In this document: one piece after another, positions 33,591 to 42,128 of the stretch
Position numbering within the stretch: the stretch's first letter is position 1
Layout of the letters: each line of letters begins with the position of its first letter
From: JALUZX01 sp964561605
GTDB lineage: Bacteria > Planctomycetota > UBA1135 > JALUZX01
DNA length: 64,000 nt
Assembly (NCBI GenBank): GCA_964561605.1
Contig: CAZLQD010000040.1
Coordinates: 1-64,000 of the forward strand
Direction: 5' to 3'
Made by a program: the position numbers and the translations under genes
Notes under the pieces: generated by a model
What the model was told of the DNA's origin: nothing
Database searches by the model: none
Seen by the model: the letters and a program-made list of their open reading frames with translations, nothing else

Positions 33591-36356
33591 TCCTTCCGGC
33601 AGGGCCCTGAGGGCCAGCATGTAGAAGGAGAAGACGAAGAAGGGAATCGAGAGCCCCTCCAGGCCGGCCAGGGCCAGGAGCCAGCCCGCCGGAAAGGCCA
33701 GGAGGAAGCCCAGGGAAGAGGCCGTCCTTCCTCCGGGGCCTCCCCCCGGCCGGGACGCCCCGGCGAGGATCCCCAAGGCCCGCGCGAGGAGGGAGAGGAT
33801 CCGCCGCCAGAGAAGGGCGAGGAGGAAGAGGGCCAGTCCCAGGGCTTCCAGGCCCCTCCCCGGGGAGAGAAGACCCGAGGCCTCCTCCCCGCCCGTGGGG
33901 GGCGGTACCGGTCCGGAGGGAAGACGGGCCTCCCGGCCGGAGGGTTTCAGAACCACCCTTTCCACGCTGAGAGTCTCGTGGTGGGGGAAGCCCAGGAACT
34001 CCTTCAAGGGCGGAGCGCCGGGAGGCACCAGGAGCCGGCCACAGAGCCAGAACCCCCTCCGAAGGATTTCCTCCGGGCCGGGTTCCCCCGTGGCCTCCAA
34101 GCGAAGGGGGCGGCCCCGGATCTCCAGGAGCGGCCTGTCCAGGGCCTCCTCCAGGGGAGAGAGGAAGCGCCATCCCCGATAATGAACCCGGATCTCCAGG
34201 GAGACCCATCCCCCCTCTTTCCTCACCTCGGGCGGAGGGAGGATACTCCAGGAGGCCAAGGCCGCCCCCTCCACCCTCCCATGGGAAGGGGAGGGCCCGG
34301 AGGCCAGGAACCCCTTCCCCTCCCCGGTGGGAGTCACGGCCCCTCTCCCCTCGGGAAAACCCGGACCGGGGCTCCAGGAAACCTCCCAGGGACCTGCACC
34401 CCAGGAAGGAAAGAGGTCTTCCACCTCCAGGAAGATCCGCTCCGCCCAAAGGAACCCGGCCCCCGGGAAAGTGCGGAAACGCAAGGGCCCCTTCTCCCCC
34501 TTCCTCCACCATCCTTTCATGACCAGCCTGTCCCCCAGGACCCGGACATCCAGGGTGGAGGGCCCGCCGGGATTCCTCACCTCCAGGGGGTGGTCCCCCG
34601 GGACAGGCCGCCTCTCCAGGAAGGAGTCCTTCCCCTCCGCCGGATCCCTCCCGGTCAGGAAGACCGCCCCCAGGTCGCGCGGCTCGAGCCCCATTCCTCC
34701 GAGGATCCGGAAACGCAGGGCGTCGAAGGGACCGGACGGCCGGATGACCGCCTTTCCGTAACCCCGGAACTCCGCCATCTTCCGGCCGCCGAGGAGGGTT
34801 TCCCCCTCGATACGCCACGAAGGAAGGGGGCTGCGCCCGAAACGAAGGAAGAATCCTCCGCCCCGGAACCTCCGCCCGAGGTTCCAGGACAGGATCCATC
34901 CTCCTTCCCGGCCCCTTTCCACTTCGAGGTTCCCCGCCGGAGGCGGGATTCCCCTTCCCGACCAGCGCCGGGGGAAGCTCCTCTCCACTCGCCTTCCCGC
35001 CAGGGGATGGAAGGCCAGGACCCGCTCCCCCGCCGGGACCGGACCGCGGAATTCCGGCCGAGAGGAATCCCCGCCGTGAAGGAGGGGGATCACCCGGGAG
35101 GGCCGGGTCACGAGGATCCCCGATCGGCCGAAGGCGATCCCCGAGGGAGCCCTTTCCAGGCCCGGGAGGAAACCCAGGATCACCTCCCGGGGAAGGCCGG
35201 GAAGATCCAGGTTGAGAGTCTTCCAGCCCCCGGGGCCATCCTTCTTCCAGGCCCGCAGGCCTTCCAGGGCCCCTCCGCCCCCCCTTCCCTCCCCGGAAGG
35301 AGAGAAGAAGGCGATCCGCCGGACCCGACCCTCCCGTAGAACCCGGTCCGCCCGGCCCCGGAGGCCCAGGACGATCTCCTTCAGGCGTCCCTCCCGGCGG
35401 AGATCCTCCCCTCCCAGGCGGGAGAGGTCCACCTCCACCAGGACCTTGTCTCCCGCCTTGTAGGTCTGGCGGGGGAGGGAATTCCAGTGGACGATCCTAC
35501 CAGCCGAGAGGATTCCTCCGCCGACCCTGAGATTCACCCTCTCCAGGCGGGCCCCTTCCGAAAGGGTCAGGCGCATCCAGCCCAGGGATTCCAGGGGGAT
35601 GTCCAGGCGTTTCTGGAAAACCGCCAATGGACCGTCCTGGGTGTAGACCCAGCCGGGCCGGGCCGGAGGAAGGCCCAGCTCCCTCCGCACCAGGTAGGCC
35701 GCCCCCTTCTTCCGGAAGGCCTCCCGGGCCAACTCCTCCTCCGCCAGGAGACGCCCCCTCCTGGCCAGGCGGCCCAGCCCTCTGAGGACGACCGCCTTCC
35801 GGCCCCCCTTCCGGCCGACGAGGACGGCCTTCTCCTCGAGCCGGCAGAGGTTCCCCTTCGTGAGGTCCCTGTAGCGGAGAAAGAAGAGGATCTTCGAGCC
35901 TGGAGGGACCTTCCCGGGAGCGGAATCTCCCCTGAATCGGCAATGGAGGAAGAGGGGCTTCCCCGTTCCGCCCTTCTTCCAGAGGACGGTCTCTCCCGAG
36001 ATCCTCGCCCCCCCCTCCCTGCTCCTGGACAAGGAGCAGGTCCCTTCGAAGGAGGACAGGATCTCCCGCCCAGCCTTGCGGACCGGCCGGCAAAGGACCT
36101 GTACCCCGTAGACACCAGGGGGAAGGGGGGTCCCAGGGTCGGGGGCGACCAACCTGGGGATGGAAGGGTCCGGCCCTTTCACGGAGAGGAAGATCCTACT
36201 CCGGGCGGGGGAGCCCCCCCCCGCCGGCCCGGGGGCGGAGAGGACCTGGTATACGTCCAGCAGGAAGAAGAGGAGGAGTCCCCCGGCCAGGGCCGGGCGC
36301 GCGAGGCGGGCGGCCAGCCGGGAGGTTCTCCGACCGGGTCCGGTTCCCGTTCTCAT
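33519..36356 (-). CDS. Large envelope protein with C-terminal membrane helices, unknown function
   Basis: A 945-residue protein I do not recognise. A single hydrophobic helix near residues 20-40 anchors it, with Arg residues before it. A long beta-rich, largely extracytoplasmic part follows (about 45-820), full of short strands and many Arg and Gly residues. Two or three helices close the chain (about 840-930). It overlaps the next upstream gene by four bases (ATGA), so the two large proteins are translationally coupled. In the middle part repeated phrases such as FRIR, LEVR and WSPG suggest jelly-roll-like folds, but no family is identified. It is likely part of surface-polysaccharide assembly because of its place, which is inference. 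Confidence 0.8.
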   Translation of the reverse strand: MRTGTGPGRRTSRLAARLARPALAGGLLLFFLLDVYQVLSAPGPAGGGSPARSRIFLSVKGPDPSIPRLVAPDPGTPLPPGVYGVQVLCRPVRKAGREILSSFEGTCSLSRSREGGARISGETVLWKKGGTGKPLFLHCRFRGDSAPGKVPPGSKILFFLRYRDLTKGNLCRLEEKAVLVGRKGGRKAVVLRGLGRLARRGRLLAEEELAREAFRKKGAAYLVRRELGLPPARPGWVYTQDGPLAVFQKRLDIPLESLGWMRLTLSEGARLERVNLRVGGGILSAGRIVHWNSLPRQTYKAGDKVLVEVDLSRLGGEDLRREGRLKEIVLGLRGRADRVLREGRVRRIAFFSPSGEGRGGGGALEGLRAWKKDGPGGWKTLNLDLPGLPREVILGFLPGLERAPSGIAFGRSGILVTRPSRVIPLLHGGDSSRPEFRGPVPAGERVLAFHPLAGRRVERSFPRRWSGRGIPPPAGNLEVERGREGGWILSWNLGRRFRGGGFFLRFGRSPLPSWRIEGETLLGGRKMAEFRGYGKAVIRPSGPFDALRFRILGGMGLEPRDLGAVFLTGRDPAEGKDSFLERRPVPGDHPLEVRNPGGPSTLDVRVLGDRLVMKGWWRKGEKGPLRFRTFPGAGFLWAERIFLEVEDLFPSWGAGPWEVSWSPGPGFPEGRGAVTPTGEGKGFLASGPSPSHGRVEGAALASWSILPPPEVRKEGGWVSLEIRVHYRGWRFLSPLEEALDRPLLEIRGRPLRLEATGEPGPEEILRRGFWLCGRLLVPPGAPPLKEFLGFPHHETLSVERVVLKPSGREARLPSGPVPPPTGGEEASGLLSPGRGLEALGLALFLLALLWRRILSLLARALGILAGASRPGGGPGGRTASSLGFLLAFPAGWLLALAGLEGLSIPFFVFSFYMLALRALPEGSAVDPAGHLEPEGEVPGHGEGTP

Positions 36357-38944
36357 TCTCCACCTCCCCTGGCGGCGAAGACGTGGGGCGGGGCCTGGGA
36401 TTCCACCCTGTAGAGCCGGTAGGTCCTCCCCAGGATCCGGACCTCCCCTCCCGTGAAGGAGAAACCCGGCTCCCCCCAGAGGAAGGCGTCCCTACCCCTC
36501 TCCACGAGGAGGCCCTTCAGGGGAATCTCCCGCGCCACGGCCCTGAGGAAGTCCGGGTCCCGCCAGGACCCGCGGCGGAAGGCCTCCAGGATACGGTTGG
36601 AGCGAAGAGACTGGGCCGGCTCGGCTCCGCCCAGAGTGCGGTATCTCCCGCCGGAGAGGTAGAAGGGGGAAATGGTGTTCCGCCAGGTTCCCAGCCTCTC
36701 TTCGCCGTCGCAGTAGTCGAAGGGAAGCTTCTCCACGTAGGCGTCGGGGTCCCCCCCGGTGAGGGAGAGGACCCGGGCCTCGAACCCTTTCCGGTCCCAG
36801 GAAAAGGTCAGGAAGGCCTGGCCTATCTCGGGCGTGAAGGCGGCGAGAAGGAGGAGGAAGAAGAGAAAGCCCTTCCTCCCGCCGGCCTTCTCGAAGAACC
36901 AGGCGAAGAAGGGAATCGCCAGGACGGCGGCGGCCACGAGAAAGCGGCCGGGTGTCCGGATGGCCCGGAAGAGGAAGGAGAGGTTCCGGAAGAGGAAGGG
37001 GAAGAGAGGGGAGACCACGCCGAGGGAGAGGAGGAAGGCGAGGAAGAGGAGGAGTGCCGGTCCCCGCTTCCCCCGTCCTTCTCCCCCGCCGAGGCGGCGG
37101 GCCAGGAGAGCCCAGAAGCCCCCCCAGACCGCCAGCCCGAAGAGATCGAAGAGGCGGTTGCCGGCCAGGCAGCATCCTCTCATCCGCAACATGGGCAAAA
37201 GATCCGCCTGGGCGGCGAAGCTCAAGGGAACCCGGCCGTCTCCGTTGAAGCTCGCCACGTGGAACCCCTTGTGGATGAAGAGCTCGAGCCAGCCCGGGTC
37301 CAGGAGGACGGCGGGAAGGGCCCAGAGGGCCAGGAGGGCCGCCCTGGAGAGGAAACCTCCCCGGAGGGCCCGCCCCGCGTCACGGCCCGAGAGGCCCAGC
37401 AGGAGGGCGAAGGCGAAGAGGAAGGGATGGAAGAAGAAGGGATACTGGGGGTGACCCGCGAAGAGGAGGTAGGTGAGGGCCCCCGAGGCCAGGAACCAAC
37501 GGAGGGAGAATCTCTCCGGCTCGAGGAAACGAATGGCCGTATAGACCCAAAGGGGGGCCAGGAAGAAGACGGCCAGGACCAGCCCGTGGCCCTCCAGGTT
37601 CCCCTCCAGGAAGTGGATTGGGAGAAGGGTATACATGGCGGCGGCGGCCAGGGATCCCTTCGGTGAGAAACCTGCGGCCCTTCCCAGGAGGTAGGCCGGG
37701 AAGGCGGCCAGGTAGAAGAGGGCGAAGAAGTAGATCTTCACGGCCAGGACCATGCTCCCCAGAAGGGAACCCAGGGCCAGGACGAGGAGGGGAAAAGTGG
37801 AAGGGAAGACGGAGTAGAGGGAGTATCCCCCGTAGGACTGCTCGTTCCAGGTGGAGAGGACACCGAAGGTGCGGATCGTCCCGCCGGCGAAACGGGAGAG
37901 GGAGAGGCTGGCCAGGAGATCGTGTCCCAGGGGATACCCTTCCCCGAAGAACCGCAGGCCGTGCCAGGCGGCCACGAGCAGGAGGGGGAGGATCCAGACC
38001 AGGCGCCCCCGGGGGAGGGAGGAGACCCGGAGAAGGGCGGACCGGAAGGAGGGGGAGATCTTCCTCCACTTCCGGAAGAGGAGAAGGGAGGCGCCCCCCA
38101 GGAGCAGGAAGGCAAGGACCGCCAGCAGGAGTAGACCCGCCTCGAAGGGGGCCTGGTGGCCGAACTCCAGGATGACGTCGAAGGGTTCCTTCTCCCTGCC
38201 GGGAGGGACGTACCAGGCGTTGGCGAACCCATTGGCGGGAAAGTGATCCGCCAGCAGGCTCGCCCTTCTTCCCCGGTCCGCCCAGAGGGCCCGGAGGCTC
38301 CAGGAGGTTTCGGGGGCTCCGGGAGAATACGTATCCCGGATCCAGGCCCGCCATGCCGGATGGAAGGTCTCCCCCAGGACGACCCAGAATCCGCCGCGGC
38401 CGGGATTCCCGACGGACACCTTGTAGCGGGCCGGGCTGAGCTTCCTCACCGCAGGAAGCGGGTCCCCGCCGGCTTTCCTCTCCTTCTCCCGGATACGGCG
38501 AAGCAGTACCTCGGGGGAAGGGGTCCCCGGGAGCCCCGCCAGCCGGAGATTCAATACGGCGGGCCGCGATTTTGCATTCTTCCCTTCCAGGAAGGGGGCC
38601 AGGCGGTTCCCGTCGTCCAGGACGACCAGGTCCACCAGTTGGAGAAGCCTGGAGATCCCTCGGGGGGTCTGGTCCTCGGAGAAGAAGAGAACGGGTCTTC
38701 CCTCCAGGAGCCCGGCTCTCTCAAGCCGGGGCAGGAGATCCACCCCCCCCTCCACCAGGAAGGAGGCGCCGGGAAGGCGCGGGGAGAGGAGGAGGGCGGA
38801 GAGGAGGAGCCAAAGGAGGAGGACCGGGAAATTTCCCAGGGGGAAGGGGAGTCTCCCCCCCCCTGCATCCTTCCGGCCTTCCCCTTCCGGGGTCGCCCGC
38901 CCCCCGGGCCCCCCGGGGGAAGCGGCTCGGGGGGAGGGGATCAA
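36353..38944 (-). CDS. Large polytopic membrane protein, PTPS-related or YfhO-like GT-C type
   Basis: A protein of about 863 residues. One helix lies near residue 45, then an extracytoplasmic globular region (about 70-240), then about twelve helices. The segment PLGHDLLASLSLSRFAGG with NEQSYGGYSLYSVFPSTFPLL and LLPIHFLEGNLEGHG matches the pattern of PTPS-related membrane proteins and YfhO-like GT-C enzymes, in which a loop Asp or Glu (here near GHDL) is thought to bind a lipid-linked sugar. The start at TTG 38944 overlaps the stop of the GT2 gene and precedes the first helix; no strong ribosome-binding site is seen, so it is a best guess. A much longer open frame upstream is only the shadow of the GT2 gene. 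Confidence 0.72.
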   Translation of the reverse strand: MIPSPRAASPGGPGGRATPEGEGRKDAGGGRLPFPLGNFPVLLLWLLLSALLLSPRLPGASFLVEGGVDLLPRLERAGLLEGRPVLFFSEDQTPRGISRLLQLVDLVVLDDGNRLAPFLEGKNAKSRPAVLNLRLAGLPGTPSPEVLLRRIREKERKAGGDPLPAVRKLSPARYKVSVGNPGRGGFWVVLGETFHPAWRAWIRDTYSPGAPETSWSLRALWADRGRRASLLADHFPANGFANAWYVPPGREKEPFDVILEFGHQAPFEAGLLLLAVLAFLLLGGASLLLFRKWRKISPSFRSALLRVSSLPRGRLVWILPLLLVAAWHGLRFFGEGYPLGHDLLASLSLSRFAGGTIRTFGVLSTWNEQSYGGYSLYSVFPSTFPLLVLALGSLLGSMVLAVKIYFFALFYLAAFPAYLLGRAAGFSPKGSLAAAAMYTLLPIHFLEGNLEGHGLVLAVFFLAPLWVYTAIRFLEPERFSLRWFLASGALTYLLFAGHPQYPFFFHPFLFAFALLLGLSGRDAGRALRGGFLSRAALLALWALPAVLLDPGWLELFIHKGFHVASFNGDGRVPLSFAAQADLLPMLRMRGCCLAGNRLFDLFGLAVWGGFWALLARRLGGGEGRGKRGPALLLFLAFLLSLGVVSPLFPFLFRNLSFLFRAIRTPGRFLVAAAVLAIPFFAWFFEKAGGRKGFLFFLLLLAAFTPEIGQAFLTFSWDRKGFEARVLSLTGGDPDAYVEKLPFDYCDGEERLGTWRNTISPFYLSGGRYRTLGGAEPAQSLRSNRILEAFRRGSWRDPDFLRAVAREIPLKGLLVERGRDAFLWGEPGFSFTGGEVRILGRTYRLYRVESQAPPHVFAARGGGE

Positions 38945-39774
38945 GCGCCCATGGAAGACTTCCGTTGCCCCGTCTCCAGGTCCTGCTCCAAGGTCCCCGC
39001 CTTGGCGGGGCGGGCGGCGGGCCTGTGGAAGAACTTGAAGGCGAAGAGCCTTCCCAGGTGCCGCAGGTAGAGGAGCTGCTCCTTCAAGGTGAGCTTGCTC
39101 TTCCCGAACTTCCTCTGGGAGAAGTGGATGGGGATCTCTTCCACCCGGCGGAACCGGCCCTTCACGATGAGTTCCAGGCCGATCTTGTAGCCCACCGGGT
39201 CCAGCGGCGCGGAGCGCTTCAAGGATTCCAGGCGGAAAGCGAAAAAACCGGACATCGGATCCTTGACCCTGGTGAAGGGACGGGAGAGCAAGGTGGCCAC
39301 CTTGCTGTTGAGCCAGCGGAAAAAGCCCCACTCCGTGTCCTGGGTGCCTCCTTCCACGTAGCGGGAACCGATGACGAAGTCCGCCCCGGCGGCGAGGCGG
39401 TCCAGCATCTCGGGGATCTTCTCGGGCGGATGGCTCAGGTCGGCGTCCATCACCACGACGACCTCGTTCCGGGCGTGGGAGAGGCCTTCCACCACCGCCT
39501 GGCTCAGCCCCTTGTCCTTGGTCCTGACGATGAGTTTCACCCATGGTCTTCCCAGGGCCTCCACCACTTGAGGAGTTCCGTCCTTGCTGTCGTCGTCCAC
39601 GATCAGCAGTTCCATCCGGAGGCCGGACTTCCGCTGGACCCCTTCGAGTCTTTCCACGAGGTGGGGAATGTTTTCCGCCTCGTAGTACGTCGGGACCACA
39701 ACGGAGACGGATGGATAGAGACCCACCGCCGCCGCCTTCTTCTCCCCCTCGAGTCGGTCCAGATTCAGTACCAT
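38941..39774 (-). CDS. Dolichyl-phosphate-mannose-synthase-like GT2
   Basis: A 277-residue GT2 enzyme like Dpm1, which loads a sugar onto polyprenyl phosphate. The motifs are VSVVVPTYYEAENIP near residue 20, LLIVDDDSKDGTP near 55, VVMDADLSHPPEKIPEM near 105, and GSRYVEGG near 130. No C-terminal transmembrane helices follow, which matches the soluble Dpm1 type. A lipid-linked sugar would serve the GT-C-type protein encoded just downstream. ATG 39774 has GGGAGGAG before it; a longer frame starts at 39915 but the extra part is not typical. Confidence 0.9.
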   Translation of the reverse strand: MVLNLDRLEGEKKAAAVGLYPSVSVVVPTYYEAENIPHLVERLEGVQRKSGLRMELLIVDDDSKDGTPQVVEALGRPWVKLIVRTKDKGLSQAVVEGLSHARNEVVVVMDADLSHPPEKIPEMLDRLAAGADFVIGSRYVEGGTQDTEWGFFRWLNSKVATLLSRPFTRVKDPMSGFFAFRLESLKRSAPLDPVGYKIGLELIVKGRFRRVEEIPIHFSQRKFGKSKLTLKEQLLYLRHLGRLFAFKFFHRPAARPAKAGTLEQDLETGQRKSSMGA

Positions 39775-40111
39775 TTCTCCTCCCTTTCCGCCCGCATGGA
39801 AATCCACTCCACGCCGCTTCGTCGGCCCGCGCCCGGAGTCCGGGGCGCGCTGGACTCGACGGAAAGGTGTATCCTCCTGCGCCGGCCCTCCGGCTTTCCG
39901 CCGGGGAAGCCCCACCCCGGAATCCTCCGGGAGCCCGAAGCCTCCAGGTTCGAAACACCCTGAAAGGCCCCGTTCCGGCCCGAATCTTACAAACCAGCCG
40001 CCCGGGAGGATCCCAAAAGAAAAAAAGAAAAGAAAGCTTTTTTTCCCACCCCGGGGAAAGCTCTCCGAAAGGGGGAACAGGAGAGGGGGAGAGGGCGGCC
40101 GGAGGGGAGAG
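39775..40111. other. Intergenic region, no gene recognised
   Basis: A gap of 337 bases between two minus-strand genes. The part near 39775-40000 is GC-rich, without a convincing gene or promoter. Near 40016-40062 lies an A/T-rich stretch that fits a terminator for the PilZ gene. I see no tRNA, riboswitch or repeat here. Confidence 0.5.
40016..40062 (-). terminator. Possible terminator after the PilZ gene
   Basis: On the minus strand AGCTTTCCC pairs with GGGAAA and AGCT around a CGGGGT loop, with extra A bases bulged. A tract made mostly of T follows (plus strand 40016-40034, A-rich). It lies about 50 bases after the PilZ stop codon. Confidence 0.4.
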
Positions 40112-40396
40112 CTACTCCGGAGGCTTGGTCATGTCCATGGGCTCGTCGAAGAGCAGGGCCAACCCCCAGTTCTGGGCGTCCAGGGCCTGGACGCGGATGA
40201 GCTGGGCCTGCTTCTCCTCCTCCCCCACCCGGACCTTGACCCGCACCCCGCCGGGGACGATGGCCAGGACGCCGCCGGGGGAAAGGTTGCGGGCGTAGCC
40301 CGTGAGACGGCCCTCTTCGAGAACCACTTCCACCGGGAGATGCACTTCCCTGCGGGTTCCCTTGCGCCGTTCCTGGGTGGTCTTGTCGCGCTCCAT
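40112..40396 (-). CDS. PilZ domain protein
   Basis: A small cytoplasmic protein of 94 residues that is almost entirely a PilZ domain, the usual receptor for cyclic di-GMP. The two binding motifs are intact: ERRKGTRREVH (R-x3-R type) at the N-terminus and NLSPGGVLAI ([DN]-x-S-x2-G) near residue 38. ATG 40396 has an AAGGAAGG purine tract upstream; the open frame runs further but the extra part is the shadow of the next gene. It acts probably through a partner. A GGDEF protein is encoded further on at 48116. Confidence 0.9.
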   Translation of the reverse strand: MERDKTTQERRKGTRREVHLPVEVVLEEGRLTGYARNLSPGGVLAIVPGGVRVKVRVGEEEKQAQLIRVQALDAQNWGLALLFDEPMDMTKPPE

Positions 40397-40560
40397 GGGA
40401 GAAAGCCTTCCTTCCCGGCCGGGCCGGGACTCGAACCATCTTGATCCATCGACCGCAGGGTGCCCCGGACTTGACGGAGGGAAGCCAATCCCCACCGTCT
40501 TCCTCGAGCCTCCCCCTTCCTTCCGGGATGAACCCGGACGAACCCGGCCCCCTACCTGGA

Positions 40561-41421
40561 TCAGAAAGAGAAACCTGCCCCCAAAAAAGGCCCGTCCAGG
40601 TCCACACCACCTACTTTCAGGTGCTGGTATCCCCCTTGGACCCGAAAAGGGCCTACCTGAGCCCCCAGAACCCCTCTTTCCTCGGTCACCCACGCCCCTC
40701 CCAGGGTCCCGGCGTGGAACTCGAGGGAAAAGAGCATGGGCTTCCCCGGCTGGAAATCGGCGGCATACACGAAATCCAACCCTCCCCGGCCTCCATTCTC
40801 GTCGGCCCAGAAACGGGCTCCCAGGCCGACCCGGAACTGGAAGGTCTCGCACTGGGCGAAACGGAGGGTCAGGTCCCCCACGCCGAGAAAAAGGTCTTCC
40901 GCCCCTTCTTCCCTGTATGCATCGAGTCGTCCCATGAACCCGATCCGGGCGCTCCCGTCGGCCAGGAAGGTCAGGCCCGTCCGGTTCAGGCCGTGGAAGT
41001 CGTTTCCGTTCTCCAGGCCCGCATCGACCTTCCAGCCTTTTCCCTTCCCCCCGTTCTCGGGGGGGAGGAAAGACATGGCTCCTTCCGCGTCCCCCGCGTA
41101 TGGCCGGGAAAGGAAATAACCCTTCTCCCGGAGACCCGGATCGTCCGCCGCAACGACGGGAAGAGTGAAAGGAAGAAGCAATGTGTATTTGAGGATCTCC
41201 AGCTCCAGCTCCTCGAAGGGATCCCCCTCTTCTTCTTCGTCTCCCCAGGACTCCCGGTAACGCCCTCCCCCTCTCCTCTCCCCTCTTCCCCGGGAACCTC
41301 TCTTCTTCCTCGTCTCCTTCCGGAGCCGGTCCAGTTTTCCCTGGAAAGGGGCCGGAGCTGCGCATCCCCCACCGAAAAGAAAGGCCAAGAGAAGACAAAA
41401 GGCGTTCCGGCTTTCCTTCAT
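40561..41421 (-). CDS. Predicted outer-membrane lipoprotein or beta-barrel, unknown function
   Basis: A 286-residue exported protein. Residues 1-19 form a signal peptide that ends before Cys20 (FGGGC), a weak but possible lipobox. A charged low-complexity stretch (Arg, Gly and Glu, about 30-70) follows. From residue 85 the chain shows amphipathic strands with aromatic ends (KYTLLLPFTLPVV, FLADGSARIGFMGRL, LTLRFAQCETFQFRVGLGARF) and closes with FLGAGFSF, a barrel-type C-terminus. No named family is recognised. It is divergent from the methyltransferase gene at 41471 and the first ATG is 41421. Confidence 0.65.
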   Translation of the reverse strand: MKESRNAFCLLLAFLFGGGCAAPAPFQGKLDRLRKETRKKRGSRGRGERRGGGRYRESWGDEEEEGDPFEELELEILKYTLLLPFTLPVVAADDPGLREKGYFLSRPYAGDAEGAMSFLPPENGGKGKGWKVDAGLENGNDFHGLNRTGLTFLADGSARIGFMGRLDAYREEGAEDLFLGVGDLTLRFAQCETFQFRVGLGARFWADENGGRGGLDFVYAADFQPGKPMLFSLEFHAGTLGGAWVTEERGVLGAQVGPFRVQGGYQHLKVGGVDLDGPFLGAGFSF

Positions 41422-41470
41422 GGAGCGGATAATCCTTTCGGCGGCAGGAAGGAACAAGGACAAAGACTGG

Positions 41471-42088
41471 ATGGAACTTTCAGGGGACTATGCGCGCCGT
41501 TACAAGGAGGAACGCTTCCATACCTTCTGGGGCAGGCGCACCCACGAGAGGGAAAGCAGGGCCGTGGCGGACCTTCTCTCCCTGGCCGCCCCCCTGGAAG
41601 GCCCCTGGCTGGACATGCCCTGCGGGGCCGGCAGGCTCACCCCCCTTCTTCCAGAGGCGGTCTGCTGCGACCTGAACCCGGAGATGCTCCGTCTCCTGGA
41701 TCCATCCTTTCCGTCCGTCCTGGCCTCGGGCCTGGCCCTCCCCTTCCGGGACAGAGCCTTCGAGGGAGTCCTCTCCATACGTTTCCTTCCCCATCTCGCA
41801 GGACCGGCCGAGCGGATCCAGGCCCTCAAGGAGATGGCCCGCGTCTCCCGGCGCTGGGTCCTGGTGAGTTTCTTCCACGCCCTCTCCCTCCAGGAAGCCC
41901 GGCGGAGGATCAAGCAGGTCCTTTTCCATAGAAGGAGAGGCCGGCGCGCCCAGACCTACGGCAGCTTCCGGAGAGAAGCCCTGGAAGCAGGCCTCCGTCC
42001 CGTCGCCGCCCGCCCCCTCGCCCCCCTCCTCAGCGAACAGTGGATCGTCCTCCTATCCCCCCATTTTCTGCCGGGAGAAGTTTTATAA
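41471..42088 (+). CDS. Class I SAM-dependent methyltransferase
   Basis: About 205 residues with a Rossmann-type methyltransferase fold. Motif I is WLDMPCGAGRLTPLL near residue 48, followed by CCDLNPEMLRLL (the acidic residue that contacts SAM) and LPFRDRAFEGVLSIRFLPHL (motif IV region), then ALKEMARVSRRWVLVSFF. The Phe- and Arg-rich C-terminal half may bind the substrate, which is unknown. I prefer ATG 41471, which has an AAGGA purine stretch upstream; ATG 41420 would overlap the start of the divergent lipoprotein gene. The last residues lie inside a duplicated segment. Confidence 0.82.
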   Translation: MELSGDYARRYKEERFHTFWGRRTHERESRAVADLLSLAAPLEGPWLDMPCGAGRLTPLLPEAVCCDLNPEMLRLLDPSFPSVLASGLALPFRDRAFEGVLSIRFLPHLAGPAERIQALKEMARVSRRWVLVSFFHALSLQEARRRIKQVLFHRRRGRRAQTYGSFRREALEAGLRPVAARPLAPLLSEQWIVLLSPHFLPGEVL

Positions 42089-42128
42089 CGAAGATCCCCG
42101 CATTTTCTGCCGGGAGGAGTTTTTTAAT
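42061..42128. repeat. Direct repeat at the convergent gene ends
   Basis: ATTTTCTGCCGGGAGAAGTTTT and ATTTTCTGCCGGGAGGAGTTTT, given here by their cores CTGCCGGGAGAAG and CTGCCGGGAGGAG, recur with a 39-base period. The first copy carries the last codons of the methyltransferase and its stop; the second abuts the stop codon of the minus-strand gene. It looks like a recent tandem duplication. No hairpin is seen. Confidence 0.7.

Noticed and set aside
36353..39958. A single 1201-residue gene
   Set aside because: The first third is the shadow of the Dpm1-like gene in another frame; the real protein most likely starts at about 38944.
40405..40480. tRNA-like TTCGAGTCCCGG segment on the minus strand
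   Set aside because: The five bases before and after the T-loop do not pair, and no acceptor or anticodon arm could be built.
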